Shown here piece after piece: positions 1-8,862 of a stretch of DNA of 64,000 bases (the first letter of the stretch is position 1; the number at the start of each line of letters is the position of its first letter). The stretch spans positions 124,001 to 188,000 of the forward strand of contig NZ_JBLFFL010000005.1 of the NCBI RefSeq assembly GCF_051400755.1, written 5' to 3'. The stretch comes from Parapedobacter sp051400755 (lineage in GTDB: Bacteria; Bacteroidota; Bacteroidia; Sphingobacteriales; Sphingobacteriaceae). The notes under the pieces are model-generated. The model saw nothing but the letters and a program-made list of their open reading frames with translations. It was not told the DNA's origin and searched no databases. Position numbers and translations under genes: made by a program.

Positions 1-53
1 AAGGATAGCTGTTGCTCATCGATGATCACCTGTAGTTCTTCTTGCCTTAACAT
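1..53 (-). CDS. 5' end of an unidentified gene, cut by the window edge
   Basis: A minus-strand reading frame opens with ATG at 53-51 and runs without a stop to the window edge (17 codons, MLRQEELQVIIDEQQLS). A good Bacteroidota -7 box lies 25 nt upstream on the same strand, which supports a real gene start. The hydrophilic, glutamine- and glutamate-rich N-terminus is too short to assign a family. Its product cannot be judged from this window. Confidence 0.45.
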   Translation of the reverse strand, partial: MLRQEELQVIIDEQQLS

Positions 54-77
54 ACTGAATATGATTCAATTTCATTG

Positions 78-85
78 CAAATATA
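78..85 (-). promoter_or_regulatory. -7 promoter box for the truncated minus-strand gene
   Basis: On the minus strand these bases read TATATTTG, a full match to the Bacteroidota -7 consensus TAnnTTTG, placed about 25 nt upstream of the ATG at 53. A TTTG lies only 14 nt further upstream, shorter than the usual 17-20 nt spacing, so the -33 element is weak or absent. Confidence 0.4.
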
Positions 86-156
86 ATAATCTCCCATTAC
101 AAATGGAAGATATTATCCAATAGTAACGGGAGATGTCTGAGATAACGAGCATCGAT

Positions 157-2850
157 TTACTTCACCGGCGTTGCCAGAAATTTATACACCACGCCCAGCA
201 TAAAATATTGGCGCAGGGTGAGTTGTTCCTGGTAATAGTTCGTGTTGCCATAGCTGCCCATCCAGATGTTCTGATTTTGATTGAGGATGTCAAAAGCGGT
301 AAACTTCAGTTCGCCTTTGCGCTGCAACACGGGGTAATACAGGGAGGCGTTGATGAGGTGGAGGTTGGTGCGGTCATTGTGCAGGTTCTGGGCTTGGTTC
401 TTCAGGGTGTAGGCGGCTTCCAGGCGGAGGCGCCGGAGGTCATCCAACCGGAGCATGCCGCCGATGCTATGGCTTGCGTTGGTGACGTCGCGGAAGTTGG
501 TGCTTTGTCGCTCGTTCCGAACCCTATTCATGTTGACGCTATAGGTGGGGATGAGGGTCACCTTGTTTTTGTAGGTGGCCGTGAGGGTGTTCGTCAAATT
601 GCCATACAAGCCTCTGGCTTTGTTTTCCTCTCCATTTACCGTATTATAGGATACATCGGTGGAGCCGTATCCGGATATATTCAGGCTGATGTTCCATACC
701 TTGTTCTGTACGAAGCGCTTCATGATGTAGGTATTAACATACAGGCGGTCGGTACCCGCCGTCTGATAGCGCTCATTGGTGGATTCGGTGCTGGCTACAT
801 TATAGGTGTTCTTCGAACCGATGGATATGTTGTAGGCGGTATAGCCCGCTGATGCATTGAAGTTTACATTGATTTTTTTGAACCACTTGAAATAGCGGAA
901 ATTGAGGTTTTGCTCCATCTGGTTATCGAAATAGGGGCTGGCGATCGTCAGTGAAGTGGGGTATAGATCGGAATTGACGGCGATAAGTTGATAGAAGGAA
1001 GGCAGCCTGACCTGTTTGTTGTAGGATAAGTTCAACCCTTCATAGGACAGCGAAGCATTGGGCAGCCAATAGCGGTGGTTGTCGTTTAGGTCGGCGGTTT
1101 TTCCGTAGTAGTGGTAGCGGCGGCTCAGGTCTAGCCATTCAATACCTACCGAGACTTTCAGTTTATCCTTGAAGAGGGACGCATTTGCGCGGGTGCCCAA
1201 GTAGGTGAAGCCGAATCGCCCTTGCTTGTTGTTCGCCACGTCATTGCGGCTGGTGTAGTCGTCGGTATTGATTTTATTGTCTATTTCTTCCAGGTTGCGG
1301 TTCAGCTCCCAATTGTAGCGGGCATACCAGTCCCAATTGATCTTTTTGCGGATGGGCACCTGTACATTCAGGGTATTGCCGATGCTGGTGGTGTTGCCAT
1401 CCTCCAGGCGCAGTATGCCTTGATTGATGGTGCTGTCGTTGAATAGGTAGTAGCGATTGAAGGACTGGTTGGCGTTTTCATTTTCGGTGAGCCGGTTGTT
1501 GAGGTTGTGGCTGAGGGAGAAGAGGATCTTGGAGGCGGTCAGTTTTTTCTCTGCGTAGAAATTATACTGGTAGCTCCGGTTTTGCCGGGTCGAGTTGCTG
1601 TTGTTTTCGCCTTCGCGGACGTTGGTGGTCTCATCCCGTAGGGTGCTGGAGCTACCGTAATGGTCGTTTACATTCCGGCCAAGTTCTACGTTGGCCTCCA
1701 GGGAGACCCTTGCTGTCGTATCGGGTGCATACCGGGTAAAGGCCCGGACCTTGTGCCCATAGTTCCGGTACGTCGAATTATTGCGGTTATTCGCGATTTC
1801 GGTGATGGCATCATAAAAATTGGAATTGATGCCTTTATTGTCGACATAGTCATGCTGTTGCTCAAAGGTGTACATCAAATTGGTCTTCAGCTTCTTGCCG
1901 ATGTCGTAATTGGCATTGATGCCTACGGAGATCTTGTTTTGTAGTCCGCCGTAACTCATCGAACTGAAAGAATTGTTCTCCGCTCGGTCCAAGCCTCCGT
2001 ACTGACTCAGCTCACTGTAATCAAACCCCTGCCGGCTGATGTTATTGGCATAGCCGATGAAGCTGATCTGCAAGGTATCCCGGAAGGTGTTGACCAATGC
2101 GCCGGCCTCGTAGCGGTCGCGCGTGCCCCCGCTGCCGTAGAACTTGCCGAAATCGGCCTTGACAAATTCCTGTTTGGTCTTGAGGTTGATCACGATGGGT
2201 AATTCCGAATCATCCAGGATCTCGCGCTTGGACTCTCCCTTGTCTTTGATGACCTGTATCACATCGATCAACGAAGCATCCAGGTTGCGGGTGGCCATGG
2301 TGAGGTCCTGGGCAAAGAAATCCTTGTTGTTTACCCGGACTTTCGAGACTTGCTTGCCCTGGTAGTAGATAGTGCCGTCTACATTGACCTGCAGGCCGGG
2401 CAGGAGCTGTAGGAGTTCTTCTACGTTGGCGTTGGGCCGTGTCTTGAAGTAATCGGCTTTGTACTCGAGGGTATCCCCATTCAATCGGATGGGCGCCACC
2501 TGTGTGATGACCACTTCATCCAGGTTGATGCCACCCATCAAAATCGTGTCAAGGATCAGGGTTTCCTTCGCTTTTAGATTGATTTCCCGGCTGTAGGGCG
2601 AACTGTTGACGTGGGTGATGTGCAGGATCAGCGGTTTCTGGGCAGGTAGTTTCACGAGGTCAAACCGGCCTTTGTCATCCGAGAGCGAGTAGGTAATGAC
2701 CATGGAGTCGCTGGCAGAGACGACAGCTACCGTCGCTTTTTCCAGGGGCTGTCTGCTGGCGTCAACGACAACGCCCTTGATTTGGCCGTTATTTTGTGCA
2801 AAGAGCAATTGGAAGAGGCACAGGCACATGGTCGTGAGCAGGAGGCGCAT
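157..2850 (-). CDS. TonB-dependent-receptor-like outer-membrane beta-barrel protein
   Basis: 897-residue outer-membrane protein. An N-terminal signal peptide ends near residue 19 (LLFAQ). A carboxypeptidase-regulatory-like beta-sandwich (GVVVDASRQPLEKATV, about residues 25-110) follows, then a plug-like part with the LDEVVITQV motif typical of TonB-linked receptors. The rest is a long barrel rich in alternating aromatic strands. The C-terminus ends in a strand (MLGVVYKFLATPVK) rather than the canonical final Phe. It resembles the Bacteroidota OMP_b-brl group, which carry a plug but are not SusC proteins; no SusD partner is adjacent. The gene is monocistronic and divergent from the L,D-transpeptidase at 2967, with a perfect palindrome between them. 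The substrate is unknown. Start chosen for its clear signal peptide. Confidence 0.85.
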   Translation of the reverse strand: MRLLLTTMCLCLFQLLFAQNNGQIKGVVVDASRQPLEKATVAVVSASDSMVITYSLSDDKGRFDLVKLPAQKPLILHITHVNSSPYSREINLKAKETLILDTILMGGINLDEVVITQVAPIRLNGDTLEYKADYFKTRPNANVEELLQLLPGLQVNVDGTIYYQGKQVSKVRVNNKDFFAQDLTMATRNLDASLIDVIQVIKDKGESKREILDDSELPIVINLKTKQEFVKADFGKFYGSGGTRDRYEAGALVNTFRDTLQISFIGYANNISRQGFDYSELSQYGGLDRAENNSFSSMSYGGLQNKISVGINANYDIGKKLKTNLMYTFEQQHDYVDNKGINSNFYDAITEIANNRNNSTYRNYGHKVRAFTRYAPDTTARVSLEANVELGRNVNDHYGSSSTLRDETTNVREGENNSNSTRQNRSYQYNFYAEKKLTASKILFSLSHNLNNRLTENENANQSFNRYYLFNDSTINQGILRLEDGNTTSIGNTLNVQVPIRKKINWDWYARYNWELNRNLEEIDNKINTDDYTSRNDVANNKQGRFGFTYLGTRANASLFKDKLKVSVGIEWLDLSRRYHYYGKTADLNDNHRYWLPNASLSYEGLNLSYNKQVRLPSFYQLIAVNSDLYPTSLTIASPYFDNQMEQNLNFRYFKWFKKINVNFNASAGYTAYNISIGSKNTYNVASTESTNERYQTAGTDRLYVNTYIMKRFVQNKVWNISLNISGYGSTDVSYNTVNGEENKARGLYGNLTNTLTATYKNKVTLIPTYSVNMNRVRNERQSTNFRDVTNASHSIGGMLRLDDLRRLRLEAAYTLKNQAQNLHNDRTNLHLINASLYYPVLQRKGELKFTAFDILNQNQNIWMGSYGNTNYYQEQLTLRQYFMLGVVYKFLATPVK

Positions 2851-2899
2851 AATGGACGGTTTTGAATTGATGAGTCAGGAGTTTCATGCACCTAATATA

Positions 2900-2918
2900 G
2901 TATATTCCGTGAATATAC
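2900..2918. promoter_or_regulatory. Operator-like palindrome between divergent genes
   Basis: GTATATTC-CGT-GAATATAC is a perfect 8-bp inverted repeat with a 3-nt centre, about 50 nt upstream of both the minus-strand outer-membrane protein gene and the plus-strand L,D-transpeptidase gene. The short symmetric centre suits a dimeric regulator better than a terminator, and there is no U-run. The regulator is unknown. Confidence 0.4.
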
Positions 2919-2966
2919 GGGTCAAGTACCGCAAACGTTTCGTGAACTTTAATGTTTAGGTAACAT

Positions 2967-3995
2967 ATGAGATTATTATATCCCCTTGTTTTTCTCGTGG
3001 TGCCGGTTATCTTTTCGTGCAACGAAAGAAACGCCACACTGCAGGATGAGGCAGCAAAGCGAAAGGCAGACTCGCTGGAACAGGTCAGAAAGGCTGAAGA
3101 AGAAGAGCGCAATCGCCCGCGGACGGCAGCTGATATCAACCTGACCAAGGAGCTTGCTTTTGACAAATATACCTTGGAGGATGAATATCCCTACGAGGAT
3201 ACGGTCCGCGTATTCCAATGGGATAAGATCAAGGAAAAGCTGGCGCATATCGAAAATATTCAGCGGGGGAGCAAGCGCTATGCGGTGTTGCAAAACTATA
3301 AAAACAGAAACGGCGAAGCACCCCTGGTGCCCAATTTTGTGCGCAATGCCTACAAGCGGGTATCCGATACCGCAGGCACCGAGCGTAATCAAGCAGCGCC
3401 TTTGTATGAGGTAGGCAATAGCGATGCCCCCGTGATATACGGTCGGGATGGTTGGTTGGTCGAATTGCTGAGCAGCGATACCATCCCGATGGTCAAGATT
3501 GCGGGCATTTCGTTTGGGGGAACATGGGAAGTGCCGAAAAAGTACATCAAGACCCTGGGCGATTCGGTACGGTTTGATCATGTGGTGGCGGTAGATGTGA
3601 CTAATCAGAATATCTGCACCATGGAGCGCACGGGGGAAGCATCCTGGCGTACACGTAGCATGAACCCGGCCACTTCGGGGGTGCATAAGCCCCCGTATTC
3701 CATGGAAACGCCGACGGGCATCTTCGTGCTTCAGGAGAAAAAGCCCAAGATGTTGTATTTGAAGGATGGTACCAAAACCATCAAAGGCTATGCCCCTCAC
3801 GCCAACCGGTTTACCCGGGGGGCTTATATCCATGGGGTACCGACGAACAGTCCGAACGCGCCCATCATCGAACACAGCGCGACCCTGGGCACCACGCCCC
3901 GGTCGCACATGTGCGTCCGCAATGCCACCTCGCATGCAAAATTCATCTATGATTGGGCGGAAACCTTCGCCTCACTAGTCATCGTGATCGATTGA
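2967..3995 (+). CDS. L,D-transpeptidase (YkuD-type) lipoprotein
   Basis: 342 residues. The N-terminus MRLLYPLVFLVVPVIFSC is a lipoprotein signal with lipobox Cys18. A charged, coiled-coil-like stretch (about 24-50) follows, then a C-terminal YkuD domain (about 195-340) that should form 3-3 cross-links in peptidoglycan or attach proteins to it. The catalytic region is visible: the conserved His in GAYIHGV, and near the end SHMCVRN, with the nucleophile Cys and following Arg. The family consensus here is [S/T]HGC, so this copy has Met where Gly is usual. It is followed by a second, unrelated-subfamily L,D-transpeptidase 66 nt downstream that has its own promoter. Membership in the YkuD fold is fairly safe; activity given the Gly-to-Met change is inferred. 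Confidence 0.8.
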   Translation: MRLLYPLVFLVVPVIFSCNERNATLQDEAAKRKADSLEQVRKAEEEERNRPRTAADINLTKELAFDKYTLEDEYPYEDTVRVFQWDKIKEKLAHIENIQRGSKRYAVLQNYKNRNGEAPLVPNFVRNAYKRVSDTAGTERNQAAPLYEVGNSDAPVIYGRDGWLVELLSSDTIPMVKIAGISFGGTWEVPKKYIKTLGDSVRFDHVVAVDVTNQNICTMERTGEASWRTRSMNPATSGVHKPPYSMETPTGIFVLQEKKPKMLYLKDGTKTIKGYAPHANRFTRGAYIHGVPTNSPNAPIIEHSATLGTTPRSHMCVRNATSHAKFIYDWAETFASLVIVID

Positions 3996-4009
3996 CATTT
4001 TTTAACATT

Positions 4010-4036
4010 TTGATAATCATATTATTACTACCTTTG
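4010..4036 (+). promoter_or_regulatory. Promoter for the second L,D-transpeptidase gene
   Basis: TTG (4010-4012), 16 nt, then TACCTTTG (4029-4036), an exact match to the Bacteroidota -7 consensus. The box is 26 nt upstream of the ATG at 4062, so this gene is probably transcribed independently of the transpeptidase gene before it. Confidence 0.6.
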
Positions 4037-4061
4037 TAACCGAAGAAAACGAAAGGTGCGT

Positions 4062-4844
4062 ATGAATAAATTGTTTCTGGTGATGATTGTTGCGGTTTTT
4101 GTAAGCCTTGCCTTTCATCCATTACAGGTCAAAGAAGCGGAAAACAAACGGGAAGAAATCAAGCAGGTAGACTCCATCAACCCATTACCGGAATCATCTG
4201 AAACCCAAGCGCTATACGATAGTTTACATCTTCAGTCCATTCTCAACTATGAGGCTTTTGAGCAGGCCATGATCGGCTATACGACCATCCCGGCCAAGAA
4301 TAAGGACATTCTGACGGTGATCGACTTTACCTTGCCTTCTACCGAAAAGCGGATGTATGTGTTGGATATGGAAAACAAAAAATTGCTGTTTCATACGATC
4401 GTTTCCCACGGCCGGAACAGTGGGGAGAAATATGCCACTGAATTTTCCAATAAACACGGTTCGCTGCAAAGTTCACTGGGGTTTTATCTCACCGATGCGA
4501 CGTATCAGGGAGGCAATGGTTATTCCCTTCGGCTGGAAGGCTTGGAGCGCGGCATCAATGACCAAGCGATGGCGAGGGCAGTGGTGATCCATGGGGCGGA
4601 TTATTGCAGTGAAAACGTGATCCGTGCTACCGGACGGCTGGGAAGAAGCTATGGTTGCCCGGCTTTGCCCAGGGAATTGAATAAGCCGATCATCAATACG
4701 ATCAAGAATGGGTCTTTGCTGTTTATCTACGCGGGCAACGAAGCCTATATGGCCAACAGCGAAATACTGAAAAACAGCGCCGTCAAGCCTGCTGAAACAT
4801 TGTTGGCACAACAAGAAGAGGGGCTGTCAAACAACGCCCTTTAG
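4062..4844 (+). CDS. Murein L,D-transpeptidase, YkuD_2 family
   Basis: 260 residues with an N-terminal hydrophobic segment (about 3-20; signal or anchor), a spacer to about residue 70 and a YkuD_2-type catalytic domain. Diagnostic elements are the TIVSHGRNSG motif, the VIHGADYC block holding the conserved His, and RSYGCPALP holding the nucleophilic Cys. The family is expected to act on peptidoglycan stem peptides in the periplasm. ATG at 4062 was preferred to the GTG two codons upstream because of promoter spacing and the better signal sequence. It is separated from the first L,D-transpeptidase by a dedicated promoter and converges with the PQQ dehydrogenase gene, whose stop lies 4 nt away. 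The two transpeptidases belong to different subfamilies, so this is not a recent duplication. Confidence 0.85.
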   Translation: MNKLFLVMIVAVFVSLAFHPLQVKEAENKREEIKQVDSINPLPESSETQALYDSLHLQSILNYEAFEQAMIGYTTIPAKNKDILTVIDFTLPSTEKRMYVLDMENKKLLFHTIVSHGRNSGEKYATEFSNKHGSLQSSLGFYLTDATYQGGNGYSLRLEGLERGINDQAMARAVVIHGADYCSENVIRATGRLGRSYGCPALPRELNKPIINTIKNGSLLFIYAGNEAYMANSEILKNSAVKPAETLLAQQEEGLSNNAL

Positions 4845-4848
4845 CCCA

Positions 4849-6975
4849 TTAATCTGGCAATGAATAGGCCACGTAAGCATCGCCCTTAGGGGTATCCAGC
4901 TTCGTTCCGCCGGCCGCAATGACAATGTATTGCTTTCCGTTTACCGCATAGGTGCTGGGCGTTGCAAAGCCTGCGGCTGGAAGTTTATCCGACCACAGTA
5001 ATTTCCCCGTCGCTTTATCAAAGGCCCTGAACATCCCATCTTTCGTGGCGGCGATAAAGAGCAGTCCGCCGGCGGTCGCCACCGGTCCGCCGTAATTTTC
5101 CGTTCCCGTCGGGGGGTGACCTTCGGCGGTGAGTTCCTCAAATTCGCCCAAGGGGTGCTGCCACAGTTGGTCGCCGGTATTGAGGTCGATGGCGGTTAGC
5201 GTTCCCCAAGGCGGGGATATTGCCGGATAGCCCCGGTTATCCAAAAACTTATTGTACCCATTAAACCGATAGGGCGACTTCGCAGGCAGCGCCCCTGCCA
5301 CGGTGGTCGCCTCCTGTGCTTCTTGTTTTTCGGTTTCAAGCAGAAAATCAATGACCGCTTGTTTATCCGATGCGGTTAAGTGGGCAAATCCGGGCATCAT
5401 CCCTTTGCCATTCGTGATGATTTTTTGAAGTTCCGGGCGTTGGAGCTTTTTCTTCACCTCCACCAGAGCCGGGTACCCGCTGCCCGGATGACCTTTTAAA
5501 TCGACGCCATGGCAGCTTGCACAATGGTTGTTATACAAGAGATTCCCAGCGGTAAGGTTCACTTGTTCCGCGCCCTCTTCATCCGGCGATAAGCTAAAGA
5601 GCCAAGCCATCTCATTGGCGTTGATATACATCACGCCCCGGTCATCTACGGCTGCGCCGCCCCACTCTGCTCCGCCATCCGCACCGGGAAACAAGATCGT
5701 TTGCTTTCCGACAGACAGGGGCTGGAACACGCCTTTATTCGCCGCATGATAGATGGCCATCAGTTCCGTTCGATTCTCGGCCAGCCTGCTGATATCCGTG
5801 TCGGCGAGCTGTTGCCTCGCGAAGGGCTTGGGCAAGGTGGGGATGGGCTGGGTAGGCCATGCGGCTTCACCCGGCACGTCCGATGCGGGGAAGGGCTTTT
5901 CTTCAATGGGGAATACGGGTTTGCCGGATACCCGATCGAACACGAACACATGGCCTGATTTGGTTACCTGGGCCACGGCATCGATTTTTCTACCCTGGCG
6001 GTTCAGCGTCACCAGATTGGGCGGCGCGGGCAAATCCCGGTCCCAAAGATCATGGTGGACAAATTGATAGTGCCATAGCAGCTTGCCCGTGCGCGCATCG
6101 AGGGCAATCAGGCAATTGGCGTATCGGTTTTCTCCATGCCGCCGGCCACCATAAAAATCGAAAGCCGGTGACCCGGTGGGCACATATACGATACCGCGAC
6201 CGCGATCCACCGCCATACCGGGCCAACTGTTCGCCCCACCAGTGATCGCGTCTTGATCGATGCCCTCCGGCCAAGTCTCATGCCCCGGTTCACCCGCTTG
6301 CGGTATGGTATGAAATACCCAGGCTAATTTGCCGGTCTTGACATCAAAGGCCTGGATATGCCCCCGTGCCGCCCCGTCTCCTTCCCCCACGCGCAGGGGC
6401 ATGATGATCAGGTTTTCATAAAGCGTACCCGGGGTCGTTGAGGCCAGATATTTATCCTTCGCCGCCGCTCCAAGTCCGGCCTTGAGGCTGACCTTGCCCC
6501 CCTCGCCAAACGTGTCGATGACGGTACCCGTGCGCGCATCCAATGCCGTTAACCACTCGCCGTATGCAAAGAGGATCCGCTTATCCTTGCCCGACTCCCA
6601 GTAGGTGACCCCCCGGTTTACATTCCCCGAGAATCCGGTGCTCGATGCATTGGTCCACAGCTCCGCTCCCGTAGCCGCGTCGAGCGCGAAGACCGCGTTT
6701 GACGCCGTGACACCGTACAGTACGTCATCAACCACGATCGGGTTGCACTGCACCTGTCCCGAATCGCCCGTATGGTACACCCAGGCCACCTGCAAGGCCG
6801 CCACGTTTGACGTATCGATCTGGCGGAGAGAAGAATAGTGGTTCCGATCCGGTCCGCCCAGGTATTCTTTCCATTGCGCATCGTTGACCGGCGTAGGCAT
6901 ACATCCGGTGAGCATCTGGCAGATGCAGGCGAGTGGGGCGAGGGCGCGAACAGCAAGCTTTCCTGACTTTATCAT
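4849..6975 (-). CDS. PQQ-dependent dehydrogenase with inserted cytochrome c domain, lipoprotein
   Basis: 708-residue periplasmic quinoprotein. The chosen start (ATG at 6975) gives a lipoprotein signal ending QMLTGC and overlaps the upstream esterase stop as ATGA, indicating translational coupling; an in-frame ATG at 6975+45 would bury the signal. The body is a PQQ beta-propeller with WYHTG-like blades and the repeated pattern of DAxTGxxLW found in quinoprotein alcohol/glucose dehydrogenases. A c-type cytochrome domain sits between late blades: haem-binding CASCHG near residue 490 and the likely axial Met in GMMPGF. Electrons would pass from the oxidised sugar or alcohol through PQQ and haem to the respiratory chain. 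No PQQ biosynthesis genes are present here, so PQQ may be imported. The substrate cannot be set. Confidence 0.88.
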   Translation of the reverse strand: MIKSGKLAVRALAPLACICQMLTGCMPTPVNDAQWKEYLGGPDRNHYSSLRQIDTSNVAALQVAWVYHTGDSGQVQCNPIVVDDVLYGVTASNAVFALDAATGAELWTNASSTGFSGNVNRGVTYWESGKDKRILFAYGEWLTALDARTGTVIDTFGEGGKVSLKAGLGAAAKDKYLASTTPGTLYENLIIMPLRVGEGDGAARGHIQAFDVKTGKLAWVFHTIPQAGEPGHETWPEGIDQDAITGGANSWPGMAVDRGRGIVYVPTGSPAFDFYGGRRHGENRYANCLIALDARTGKLLWHYQFVHHDLWDRDLPAPPNLVTLNRQGRKIDAVAQVTKSGHVFVFDRVSGKPVFPIEEKPFPASDVPGEAAWPTQPIPTLPKPFARQQLADTDISRLAENRTELMAIYHAANKGVFQPLSVGKQTILFPGADGGAEWGGAAVDDRGVMYINANEMAWLFSLSPDEEGAEQVNLTAGNLLYNNHCASCHGVDLKGHPGSGYPALVEVKKKLQRPELQKIITNGKGMMPGFAHLTASDKQAVIDFLLETEKQEAQEATTVAGALPAKSPYRFNGYNKFLDNRGYPAISPPWGTLTAIDLNTGDQLWQHPLGEFEELTAEGHPPTGTENYGGPVATAGGLLFIAATKDGMFRAFDKATGKLLWSDKLPAAGFATPSTYAVNGKQYIVIAAGGTKLDTPKGDAYVAYSLPD

Positions 6976-7877
6976 CGCAAATCTTGGGATTCCATCCAGT
7001 AGACGCATCGGCCAAACCATTCATCAAAGGCGGGAGCGGTGAGGAACCCATGTTCACCCGTTGCATAAATATGCAAGCCCGCGCGTACACCCTGTTTTCG
7101 GAGCGTATTATAAAACCATAAACTATTCTCCACCGGTACCACCTCATCCACACCCGAATGCACCAGAAATGCCGGAGGGGTTGATCCGTTGATCTGGGTT
7201 TCGTTAGAAAAATACCGGATCTTTTCTGCCGTCGGGTGTTCACCCAACAGGTTATGACGGGATCCCACATGTCCGATGGAATCCGTGAAACTGATCACCG
7301 GGTTGATCAATAGCATGAAATCCGGACGTAAACTGGTTTGTCCGGGATTGGCCACGAACGCATCATCAGCGTGCGTGCCTGCTGTCGCGGCCAAATGCCC
7401 CCCTGCCGAAAACCCCATGATGCCGATGCGATCGGGTTTTATGCCCCACTGATCGGCATGCTCCCGTACCAGCTTGATGGCCTGCTGCGCATCCTGCAAC
7501 GGTCCGATGCTCTTGTCGCGCATCGTCTCATCACTGGGCAGCCGATAGCGCAACACGAATGCCGTCACCCCGAGCTTATTAAATTCCCTTGCCACGTCCG
7601 AACCCTCACGTTTGCTAAGCAGCGCATGGTAGCCGCCGCCGGGGCAAATGATGACAGCCGTACCGGTGGCGATTTCCTTAGGCGGGAAGAAGGCAGTGAG
7701 GCTCGGTACGGACACGTTGAGTGTCAGCGTATCCACCGCGGCGTTCGGCTGGTCCTCCTCACGGTTTTCCGCGTGCCTGGAATTGGGTATGGTATCCGGA
7801 TAAAGCGGCAACCGCTGTTGGGCAAAGCCATTAACGGCGATAACCATCCATACAGAAACCAATAGGTAGTTAGTCAT
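6972..7877 (-). CDS. Secreted alpha/beta-hydrolase, acetylxylan-esterase-like
   Basis: 301 residues with a signal peptide ending near VNGFAQ. The oxyanion-hole motif HGGG appears here as CPGGGYHAL, the nucleophile elbow is GFSAGGH, and the terminal region has the catalytic His (ATGEHGF) with an Asp in SGVDEVVP. This is the pattern of BD-FAE/AxeA-type carbohydrate esterases that remove acetyl or feruloyl groups from plant polysaccharides. It is first in a two-gene operon; its TGA overlaps the ATG of the PQQ dehydrogenase. That pairing suggests deacylation and oxidation of a sugar derivative in the same compartment, but this is inference. The fold is secure, the substrate is not. Confidence 0.85.
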   Translation of the reverse strand: MTNYLLVSVWMVIAVNGFAQQRLPLYPDTIPNSRHAENREEDQPNAAVDTLTLNVSVPSLTAFFPPKEIATGTAVIICPGGGYHALLSKREGSDVAREFNKLGVTAFVLRYRLPSDETMRDKSIGPLQDAQQAIKLVREHADQWGIKPDRIGIMGFSAGGHLAATAGTHADDAFVANPGQTSLRPDFMLLINPVISFTDSIGHVGSRHNLLGEHPTAEKIRYFSNETQINGSTPPAFLVHSGVDEVVPVENSLWFYNTLRKQGVRAGLHIYATGEHGFLTAPAFDEWFGRCVYWMESQDLR

Positions 7878-7966
7878 CTCTCAAAAGAACGAATATTTAT
7901 TCAATTTCCTGAGTGTAATCATCTGTAGCGAAAATTGTCGTTATTTGCTGTCCGAATCAACCAACA

Positions 7967-8845
7967 ATGAAAAGAATAATCGCCATTTGCTGCATTGCTT
8001 CAATGTGCACGACCGGGTGTCGTAAAAACGATGTCGACAGACCTGATGAGGCCAACTATCGCCTGATTAAAAGGCTGGAATACAACAATAGTGCCGCTAA
8101 GGAGCCCTACAGCATAACTGAATATGTATATGATTCGAATGGGGATGATTTCCCGCCCACGCCGCCTCAGCCCGACAACATCCAATCTTACAGCTATTTC
8201 AGATACGAAGATGGCCTGCCTCATTCCAACCACCTATTTTCCAATTATGGGGATGGACTAAGGTTATCACGTTACACTTTCTATTTTTATAATCAGCGTA
8301 AGACCTCTCGAATCGAAAATTATGGAGGCGACGGAACGTTGATGTTAGCAACGGATTATGAATACGAAGGCGATAACCTGATTGGCGCCGTTTCCACCGA
8401 TACGGAGTTAGGGATTATTAATCAGAGTCGCTATAGCTACGACAACCAAAACAGACTTATCCGGCAAGAACACGGTTACCCAGGCCAACCACCGTTAGAA
8501 TACATCACGTTCTCATATGACAGCCGAGGCAGGCAGACAGCGAGCGTTACCTACGATACTAATAATCAGCTTATCGTACGTGTGGAATACCAGTATATTG
8601 CACAACAGATGCAACCCGCCGAAGAGGTAACATACCAGCAAGGCCACGTAACCCGCTTAAAATGGGCCTACAATGCGTGGGGCAGTCCGATATCCTGCGT
8701 GCGCTCAACGGACTCCGGCGGGTCCGAATGTAACGTATTGCAGCGCAAATACGATGGAAATCGACTCTTGGAGGAAACGAACTATGCGTCCAATATGGAT
8801 TGCGCTGAGTTTAGGTTTATGCGGTGCGAATATGAAAAACTTTGA
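7967..8845 (+). CDS. Lipoprotein with YD-like repeats, function unknown
   Basis: 292 residues; lipoprotein signal with lipobox TTGC (Cys18). The body is made of irregular Tyr/Asp/Asn-rich units such as YEYEGDNLIGAV, YSYDNQNRLIRQ and FSYDSRGRQTAS, each about 20-25 residues, resembling YD/RHS beta-strand repeats. It lacks the RHS core and toxin C-terminus, so it is not an RHS toxin. Bacteroidota genomes carry many such DUF-type lipoproteins. It is monocistronic and convergent with the gene ending at 8863. Function is unknown. Confidence 0.75.
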   Translation: MKRIIAICCIASMCTTGCRKNDVDRPDEANYRLIKRLEYNNSAAKEPYSITEYVYDSNGDDFPPTPPQPDNIQSYSYFRYEDGLPHSNHLFSNYGDGLRLSRYTFYFYNQRKTSRIENYGGDGTLMLATDYEYEGDNLIGAVSTDTELGIINQSRYSYDNQNRLIRQEHGYPGQPPLEYITFSYDSRGRQTASVTYDTNNQLIVRVEYQYIAQQMQPAEEVTYQQGHVTRLKWAYNAWGSPISCVRSTDSGGSECNVLQRKYDGNRLLEETNYASNMDCAEFRFMRCEYEKL

Positions 8846-8862
8846 TGTACAGCGCCATTTCC

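Noticed and set aside
2976..3935. 319-codon antisense frame across the L,D-transpeptidase gene
   Set aside because: The plus-strand gene has a lipoprotein signal and the YkuD motifs; the antisense frame has low-complexity composition and no start signals.
7967..8845. RHS/YD-repeat toxin
   Set aside because: The repeats are irregular and short, the conserved RHS core and a C-terminal toxin are absent, and it is a small lipoprotein.
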